This document shows, piece by piece, positions 37,522-42,231 of a stretch of DNA of 42,231 bases. The stretch comes from Pseudomonas sp. MWU13-2100. Its GTDB lineage: Bacteria > Pseudomonadota > Gammaproteobacteria > Pseudomonadales > Pseudomonadaceae. Numbering within the stretch: the first letter of the stretch is position 1; every line of letters starts with the position of its first letter. Made by a program: the position numbers and the translations under genes. The notes below the pieces were generated by a model that was not told the DNA's origin, did no database searches, and saw only the letters and a list, made by a program, of their open reading frames with translations. The stretch covers positions 1 through 42,231 of the forward strand of contig NZ_JALLIX010000052.1 in the NCBI RefSeq assembly GCF_023242365.1, read 5' to 3'.

Positions 37522-38139
37522 ATGTATCACGGGGAACGACTCAACGCCTGGACCCATCTGGTAGGGGCCGTATTGGCGTGTATCGGGGCGATCTGGTTGT
37601 TGGTGGTGGCGAGCCTGGACGGCAGCCCCTGGAAGATTGTCAGCGTAACGATCTATGGCGTGACCCTGTTGTTGCTGTACAGCGCGTCGACGGTTTATCA
37701 CAGCGTGCGCGGGCGGGCCAAGGTGATCATGCAGAAGGTCGATCATCTGTCGATCTACCTGTTGATTGCCGGCAGCTATACGCCGTTCTGCCTGGTGACA
37801 TTACGTGGCCCCTGGGGCTGGACGCTGTTCGGGATCGTCTGGGGCCTGGCGGTGATCGGCATGCTGCAGGAGATCAAGCCGCGTTCCGAAGCGCGGATCC
37901 TGTCCATCGTGATCTACGCGGTGATGGGCTGGATCGTGCTGGTGGCGGTCAAGCCGCTGATCGCTGCGCTGGGTACGGCGGGGTTTGTCTGGCTGGCGGC
38001 AGGTGGGGCGCTGTACACCTTGGGGATTATCTTTTTTGCCCTGGACTATCGGCTGCGGCATGCCCATGGGATCTGGCATCTGTTCGTGATTGCCGGCAGC
38101 GTGCTGCACTTCGTGGCGATTTCCTGGTACGTGATCTGA
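37522..38139 (+). CDS. Hemolysin III family (PAQR-like) membrane protein
   Basis: A 205-residue protein with seven predicted helices. Signatures include NAWTHLVGAVLACIGAIWLL, TVYHSVRGRAKVIMQKVDH and LSIYLLIAGSYTPFCLV, and the C-terminal HGIWHLFVIAGSVLHFVAIS. The conserved His and Asp (DH in KVDHL, H.....H in the last part) form the putative metal site of this family. Bacterial members (also called TrhA or YqfA) affect membrane fluidity or energy metabolism; true haemolytic activity is not generally shown. It has its own leader with hairpins. Confidence 0.9.
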   Translation: MYHGERLNAWTHLVGAVLACIGAIWLLVVASLDGSPWKIVSVTIYGVTLLLLYSASTVYHSVRGRAKVIMQKVDHLSIYLLIAGSYTPFCLVTLRGPWGWTLFGIVWGLAVIGMLQEIKPRSEARILSIVIYAVMGWIVLVAVKPLIAALGTAGFVWLAAGGALYTLGIIFFALDYRLRHAHGIWHLFVIAGSVLHFVAISWYVI

Positions 38140-38172
38140 GTTATCCATCACTCAAGGTCGAGCGCGGGCCTC

Positions 38173-38254
38173 TGTGGGAGCCGGCTTGCCGGCGATGAGG
38201 CCAGTGACCTTGCATCGCCTGATCGGCGCCATCGCCGGCAAGCCGGCTCTCACA
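38173..38254. repeat. Third-class REPIN
   Basis: TGTGGGAGCCGGCTTGCCGG followed by CGATG, and the inverse CATCGCCGGCAAGCCGGCTC plus TCACA, separated by about 32 bases; 82 bp in all. This arm differs from the GGAGCTTGCCCG class. It lies between the convergent hemolysin III gene and rsmE. Confidence 0.88.
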
Positions 38255-38285
38255 GGGTGTGCGCTGTGTCAGGAAGTGCGTGGGG

Positions 38286-39005
38286 TCAGAAATCGCCCCA
38301 CAACTGCTGGGCCACGGCCAAGGCCACCACCGGCGCGGTTTCGGTACGCAATACCCGTGGGCCAAGGCGTGCCGCTAGATAACCGGCTTGCGCGGCCTGG
38401 GCCACTTCGTTGTCTGATAACCCACCTTCCGGCCCGATCAGGAACGCCAGCGTCCCCGGTTTGGGATGACTGGTCAGCGGCTCGGCCACCGGGTGCAGCA
38501 CCAGCCTGAGTTCGGCTTCGGTCTGTTTCACCCACTCGGCCAGTAACAGCGGCGGATGAATCACCGGAAGCGTCGAGCGACCGCACTGTTCGCAGGCGCT
38601 GATCGCGATCTGCCGCCAATGGGCCAGACGCTTGTCGGCGCGCTCGTCCTTGAGACGGACTTCGCAGCGCTCGCTGACGATCGGGGTGATTTCACTCACG
38701 CCCAGTTCGGTGGCCTTCTGGATCGCCCAGTCCATCCGCTCGCCCCGGGACAGGCCCTGGCCGAGGTGGATGCGCAGGGGGGAATCGGTCTGCCCGGCGA
38801 AGCGTTCGGCCAGTTGCACGCGCACGCGCTTCTTGCCGACCTCCAGCAAGGTGCCGAGGAATTCCGTGCCCGAACCGTCGAACACTTGCAGGGCATCACC
38901 TTCGGCCATGCGCAGCACGCGGCCGATGTAGTGGGCCTGGGCCTCGGGCAGTTCGTGTTCGCCAAGGCCCAGGGGGGCGTCGATAAAGAAGCGGGACAGT
39001 CTCAT
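38286..39005 (-). CDS. rsmE: RsmE, 16S rRNA m3U1498 methyltransferase
   Basis: A 239-residue SPOUT-class enzyme that methylates U1498 of 16S rRNA. An N-terminal PUA-like part (MRLSRFFIDAPLGLGEHELP, HYIGRVLRM) is followed by the trefoil-knot SAM site LIGPEGGLSDNEV and LGPRVLRTETA. The frame stays open upstream to 39185 only because it translates the REPIN; ATG 39005 gives the family length. It lies downstream of bioA on the minus strand with the REPIN 39053-39186 between. Confidence 0.94.
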   Translation of the reverse strand: MRLSRFFIDAPLGLGEHELPEAQAHYIGRVLRMAEGDALQVFDGSGTEFLGTLLEVGKKRVRVQLAERFAGQTDSPLRIHLGQGLSRGERMDWAIQKATELGVSEITPIVSERCEVRLKDERADKRLAHWRQIAISACEQCGRSTLPVIHPPLLLAEWVKQTEAELRLVLHPVAEPLTSHPKPGTLAFLIGPEGGLSDNEVAQAAQAGYLAARLGPRVLRTETAPVVALAVAQQLWGDF

Positions 39006-39052
39006 CTGAAGTCTCTGCTGAAAATCGTATTTGCTCAGGCGGATGATATCTC

Positions 39053-39186
39053 TGTGGCGAACGGGCTTGCCCGCGCTGGGGCGCGAAGCTCCCCCTAAAA
39101 CCAGCGAACTCGGTCTATCAGATGGACCAAGATATCCGGTTTTACGACTGCTTCGCAGTCGAGCGCGGGCAAGCCCGCTCGCCACA
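39053..39186. repeat. Second-class REPIN, 134 bp
   Basis: Arms TGTGGCGAACGGGCTTGCCC and AAGCCCGCTCGCCACA flank a long centre with GCGCTGGGGCGCGAAGC and GACTGCTTCGCAGTCGAGCG. Nearly the same layout as 11086-11218, including a related centre, so the two are copies of one element. It lies between bioA and rsmE. Confidence 0.88.
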
Positions 39187-39204
39187 GGTCTTTATCATTG
39201 TCCT

Positions 39205-40611
39205 CTAGCCCGGATCACGGAAATCCGGATGGAAATTGCCCGGCACCGCCACGCTGACACCCGTGCGGGTAGCGATATCGATCCCTTCGCTGGCGACTTC
39301 AGCGAGGAAGTCGATCTGCTCCGGCGTTATGACATACGGCGGCAGGAAATACACCACGCTGCCCAGCGGCCGCAGCAAGGCGCCGCGCTCCAGTGCATGC
39401 TGGAAGACCTTCAGGCCACGGCGCTCCTGCCATGGATAGGCGGTCTTGCTCGCCTTGTCCTGGACCATCTCGATCGCCAGGGTCATACCCGTCTGGCGGA
39501 CCTCCGCGACATGCGGATGGTCCACCAGGTGCGCGGTCGAGCTGGCCATGCGCCGGGCCAGGGCCTTGTTGTTCTCGATGACGTTGTCCTGCTCGAAGAT
39601 ATCCAGGGTCGCCAAGGCCGCCGCGCAGGCCAGTGGGTTTCCGGTGTAGCTGTGGGAGTGCAGGAACGCCCGCAGGGTCGGATAGTCGTCGTAGAAGGCG
39701 CTGTAGACATCCTCGGTGGTCAGGCACGCCGCCAGCGGCAGGTAGCCGCCGGTCAGGGCCTTGGACAGGCACAGGAAATCCGGGCGGATACCGGCCAGCT
39801 CGCAGGCGAACATGCTCCCGGTACGGCCGAAGCCCACGGCGATTTCATCATGGATCAGATGCACGCCATAACGGTCGCAGGCCTCGCGCAGCAGCTTGAG
39901 GTAGACCGGATGGTACATGCGCATGCCGCCGGCGCCCTGGATCAGCGGCTCGACGATCACCGCGGCGACGCTGGCGTGGTTTTGCGCCAGGGTCTGTTCC
40001 ATGACCAGGAACATGTTGCGCGAATGCTCTTCCCAGCTCATGCCTTGCGGACGCAGGTAGCAATCCGGGCTGGGCACCTTGATGGTGTCCAGCAGCAGGG
40101 CCTTGTAGGTCTCGGTGAACAATGGCACATCGCCCACCGACATCGCCGCGACGGTCTCGCCGTGATAGCTGTTGGTCAGGGTGACATAACGCTTCTTGTC
40201 CGGTAGGCCGCGGTTGAGCCAGTAATGAAAGCTCATCTTCAGCGCGACTTCGATGCACGACGAACCGTTGTCGGCATAGAAGCAGCGGGTCAGCCCTTCG
40301 GGCGTCATCTTCACCAGGCGCTCGGACAATTCGATAACCGGCTGATGGCTGAACCCGGCGAGGATGACATGCTCAAGCTGATCGACCTGATCCTTGATCC
40401 GCTGGCCGATACGCGGGTTGCAGTGACCGAACACATTGACCCACCAGGAACTGACCGCGTCGAGGTAGCGCTTGCCGTCGAAATCCTCCAGCCAGACGCC
40501 TTCGCCGCGCTTGATGGGGATCATCGGCAGTTGCTCGTGATCTTTCATCTGGGTGCAGGGATGCCAGACCACCGCGAGGTCGCGTTGCATCCACTGGTTA
40601 TTCAGGCTCAT
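39205..40611 (-). CDS. bioA: BioA, adenosylmethionine-8-amino-7-oxononanoate aminotransferase
   Basis: A 468-residue PLP-dependent class III aminotransferase of biotin synthesis that turns 8-amino-7-oxononanoate into 7,8-diaminopelargonate using SAM as amino donor. Features are WHPCTQM near the N terminus, YADNGSSCIEVALKM, the PLP Asp in LIHDEIAVGFGRTGSMF and the Schiff-base Lys in CLSKALTGGYLPLA. I chose ATG 40611, which has GGAGAG upstream; an in-frame codon at 40653 would add 14 residues. The other bio genes are not in this window. Confidence 0.95.
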   Translation of the reverse strand: MSLNNQWMQRDLAVVWHPCTQMKDHEQLPMIPIKRGEGVWLEDFDGKRYLDAVSSWWVNVFGHCNPRIGQRIKDQVDQLEHVILAGFSHQPVIELSERLVKMTPEGLTRCFYADNGSSCIEVALKMSFHYWLNRGLPDKKRYVTLTNSYHGETVAAMSVGDVPLFTETYKALLLDTIKVPSPDCYLRPQGMSWEEHSRNMFLVMEQTLAQNHASVAAVIVEPLIQGAGGMRMYHPVYLKLLREACDRYGVHLIHDEIAVGFGRTGSMFACELAGIRPDFLCLSKALTGGYLPLAACLTTEDVYSAFYDDYPTLRAFLHSHSYTGNPLACAAALATLDIFEQDNVIENNKALARRMASSTAHLVDHPHVAEVRQTGMTLAIEMVQDKASKTAYPWQERRGLKVFQHALERGALLRPLGSVVYFLPPYVITPEQIDFLAEVASEGIDIATRTGVSVAVPGNFHPDFRDPG

Positions 40612-40895
40612 TTCCACTCTCCGGCAGGCAGTCCGCGACGCAGGCGGACACACAATCGCGCAAGCCTATGCAATGCGAGGCCGCAGGACAACCCATGGCA
40701 GGGCAGTCACCTCCCTGTGGCGGCGAATAAAAGGTCGCGCCCGGGTGTTCACCATAGCAATCGACCTTAATATTTTCTTAACCCGTTCGTTTCAGACTGA
40801 TGATCGTATTTTTCGATATTTCAAAGCGAAATTTTCCGCTTTAATTCGATAGGTAAACCATTAGTCTTGGGCGCATCACTTACAGGATTCCGGCA
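40612..40895. promoter_or_regulatory. Divergent region between bioA and the cytochrome b gene
   Basis: About 284 bases. The right half (40760-40860) is AT-rich (TTAATATTTTCTTAAC, TTTTTCGATATTTC) and carries the dyad AAAGCG (40823-40828) and CGCTTT (40837-40842) around an 8-base loop. It probably holds promoters for both genes, but I cannot place boxes confidently. No small gene is supported. Confidence 0.4.
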
Positions 40896-41447
40896 ATGCA
40901 GCTACGCAATTCATCCTCTCGCTACGGTGCTGTCAGTATCTTCCTGCATTGGGGCGTCGCCTTGGTGGTGTTCGGTCTTTTTGCGCTGGGCTTGTGGATG
41001 GTCGGGCTCGACTACTACAGCGAGTGGCGCAAGGCGGCTCCGGACCTGCATAAAAGTATCGGCCTGACCCTGTTCGCGGTCATGGTGTTGCGGCTGATCT
41101 GGCGTTTTATCAGCCCGCCGCCGCCGTCACCGGCCAATCATGGTCGACTGACCCGCCTGGGTGCCAAGTTTGGTCATGCGTTCCTCTATCTCGGCCTGTT
41201 TGCCCTGATGTTTTCCGGGTACCTGATTTCCACCGCCGAAGGTGTCGGGATTCCGGTATTCAACCTGTTCGATGTACCTGCCTTGATTTCCAGCATTCCC
41301 GATCAGGCGGATGTGGCCGGCAGTGTGCATTTGTTCCTGGCCTGGACGGTGGTGATCTTTGCGGTTCTCCATGGTCTGGCTGCTCTGAAACACCACTTTA
41401 TCGACCGTGATGCGACGCTGATCCGCATGCTGGGTCGCAAAGCCTGA
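40896..41447 (+). CDS. Cytochrome b561 family membrane protein
   Basis: A 183-residue diheme cytochrome b of the CybB type with four helices: about residues 10-34 (VSIFLHWGVALVVFGLFALG), 50-70, 90-112 and 145-165. His pairs suitable for heme ligation lie in helix 1 (FLHWG) and in DLHKSIGL, and near the C terminus (VHLFLAWTVVIFAVLHGLAA). These enzymes pass electrons from quinol; E. coli CybB is a superoxide:ubiquinone oxidoreductase. The YceI gene follows after 31 bases, and this pairing is common, suggesting co-transcription. Confidence 0.93.
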   Translation: MQLRNSSSRYGAVSIFLHWGVALVVFGLFALGLWMVGLDYYSEWRKAAPDLHKSIGLTLFAVMVLRLIWRFISPPPPSPANHGRLTRLGAKFGHAFLYLGLFALMFSGYLISTAEGVGIPVFNLFDVPALISSIPDQADVAGSVHLFLAWTVVIFAVLHGLAALKHHFIDRDATLIRMLGRKA

Positions 41448-41478
41448 TGTTCAACCTCGACTCAAAAGGAATAGAAGT

Positions 41479-42075
41479 ATGTTGAAAAAGACACTCGCCG
41501 CTCTGGCAATCGGTTCTGCACTGTTTGTTGCCGGTCAGGCGATGGCTGCGGATTACGTGATCGACAAGGAAGGCCAGCACGCTTTCGTCGACTTCAAGAT
41601 CAGCCACCTGGGCTACAGCTTCATCACCGGTACCTTCAAGGACCTGGACGGCAAGTTCAGCTTTGATGCGGCCAAGCCTGAAGACAGCAAGATCGAAGTC
41701 AACGTGCGTACCGCCAGCGTGTTCACCAACCACGCCGAGCGTGACAAGCACATCTCCAGCAAGGACTTCCTGGACGTTGCCAAGTTTGCCGATGCCAAGT
41801 TCGTCTCCACCAGCGTCAAATCCACTGGCAAGAATGCCGATGGCAAGGACACGGCTGACGTGACGGGCGACCTGACCCTGCACGGCGTGACCAAGTCGAT
41901 CGTGGTCAAGGCCACCTTCCTGGGTGAGGGCAAGGACCCATGGGGCGGCTACCGTGCTGGTTTCGAAGGCGTAGCGCACATCAAGCGTTCGGACTTTGGC
42001 AAGATGATGGATTTGGGTCCAGCGTCTGATGCGGTAGAGCTGTACGTCACGTTTGAGGGTGTGAAAGCGAAGTAA
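41479..42075 (+). CDS. YceI family periplasmic protein
   Basis: A 198-residue protein with a Sec signal peptide (MLKKTLAALAIGSALFVAG, cleavage after AMA at residue 23) and one lipocalin-like YceI domain (HAFVDFKISHLGYSFITGTF, then DKHISSKDFLDVAKFADAKF and VTGDLTLHGVTKSIVVKA). YceI domains bind polyisoprenoids such as ubiquinone. The orthologue in P. aeruginosa has been described as the secreted protease PasP, an assignment I cannot confirm from sequence. Its place after the cytochrome b561 gene fits an envelope electron-transfer or quinone-binding role. Confidence 0.93.
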   Translation: MLKKTLAALAIGSALFVAGQAMAADYVIDKEGQHAFVDFKISHLGYSFITGTFKDLDGKFSFDAAKPEDSKIEVNVRTASVFTNHAERDKHISSKDFLDVAKFADAKFVSTSVKSTGKNADGKDTADVTGDLTLHGVTKSIVVKATFLGEGKDPWGGYRAGFEGVAHIKRSDFGKMMDLGPASDAVELYVTFEGVKAK

Positions 42076-42084
42076 TGCTGGGGC

Positions 42085-42170
42085 TGTAGGAGCAGCCGGT
42101 CGACGCTCGATTGCCCGCGAAGCTTTTGGCGGCTTCAAGGTCCCCTTCGCGAGCAAGCTCTGCTCCCACA
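42085..42170. repeat. Diverged REPIN at the window end
   Basis: TGTAGGAGCAGCCGGTCGAC with GCCCGCGAAGC forms a decayed variant arm and CCTTCGCGAGCAAGCTCTGC plus TCCCACA the inverse arm, 86 bp, directly after the YceI gene. The variant arm has the extra GTCGACGCTCG segment, echoing the one in the 79-bp array. Confidence 0.75.
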
Positions 42171-42231
42171 GTGACCGTGTTGACCGCACTTACGAGTCAA
42201 GGGTCAAGATGGTCTCCGCAGTACCGACCCC

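Noticed and set aside
1..42231. RAYT (REP-associated tyrosine transposase) gene explaining the many REPINs
   Set aside because: No protein with a Y1 transposase signature was seen on either strand; the mobilising gene must be elsewhere in the genome.
1..42231. tRNA or rRNA genes
   Set aside because: No cloverleaf arms with T-loop motif or rRNA sequence were recognised in any gap between genes.

Overview
The window reads as chromosomal DNA from a Pseudomonas of the P. fluorescens complex. The evidence is high GC, dense operons, the gene order hemW-rdgB-metW-metX-yggT-proC-yggS-pilT-pilU, then pyrC'-pyrB-pyrR-ruvX-algH-tonB-gshB-pilGHIJ-chpA-chpC, then rsmE-bioA, plus many Pseudomonas-type REP palindromes. 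The genus is secure. The species group is an inference, based mainly on the REP families and on a malonate (mdc) cluster sitting where P. aeruginosa has more chp genes.

Layout. 164-4517 (minus): metX-metW-DUF4426-rdgB-hemW-DUF3392, tightly packed with two 4-base overlaps. 4781-6934 (minus): yggS-proC-yggT. 6997-9202 (plus): the type IV pilus retraction ATPases pilT and pilU, divergent from yggS. 9203-9730 has no gene and holds REP sequences and a 79-bp tandem array. 9731-11056: a secreted NlpC/P60 peptidase (minus) and a TM2-domain membrane protein (plus). 11250-17271 (minus): gshB, tonB, algH, ruvX, pyrR, pyrB and the catalytically dead dihydroorotase homologue pyrC'. 17523-27345 (plus): the Pil-Chp chemosensory operon pilG-pilH-pilI-pilJ-chpA-chpC, with no pilK (CheR-like) or chpB (CheB-like) gene. 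27395-27925 (minus): an orphan beta-sandwich protein flanked by two related copies of the chpC 3' end. 28396-37029: a complete malonate decarboxylase and transport cluster, mdcABCDEGH-madLM, with a convergent LysR gene mdcR. 37522-42075: a hemolysin III family protein, rsmE, bioA, cytochrome b561 and a YceI protein.

How the parts work together. PilT and PilU power pilus retraction. PilGHIJ-ChpA-ChpC is the chemosensory system that controls pilus motors, and the nearby tonB belongs to the same conserved neighbourhood. The mdc genes bind malonate to an acyl carrier (MdcC), decarboxylate it (MdcA, D, E), make and attach the unusual dephospho-CoA prosthetic group (MdcB, G), prime it (MdcH) and import malonate (MadL, M).

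Most notable: a whole REPIN (two inverted REP arms, each 25 bp and perfectly complementary) plus a second-class REP lies inside mdcB and keeps the reading frame open, adding roughly 55-65 residues to an otherwise normal protein. Other points are the 79-bp REP-derived tandem array after pilU, the repeat-bounded orphan gene after chpC, a hairpin that would cover the mdcA ribosome binding site, and a shortened ChpA. No tRNA, rRNA, CRISPR array, transposase or phage gene was seen.
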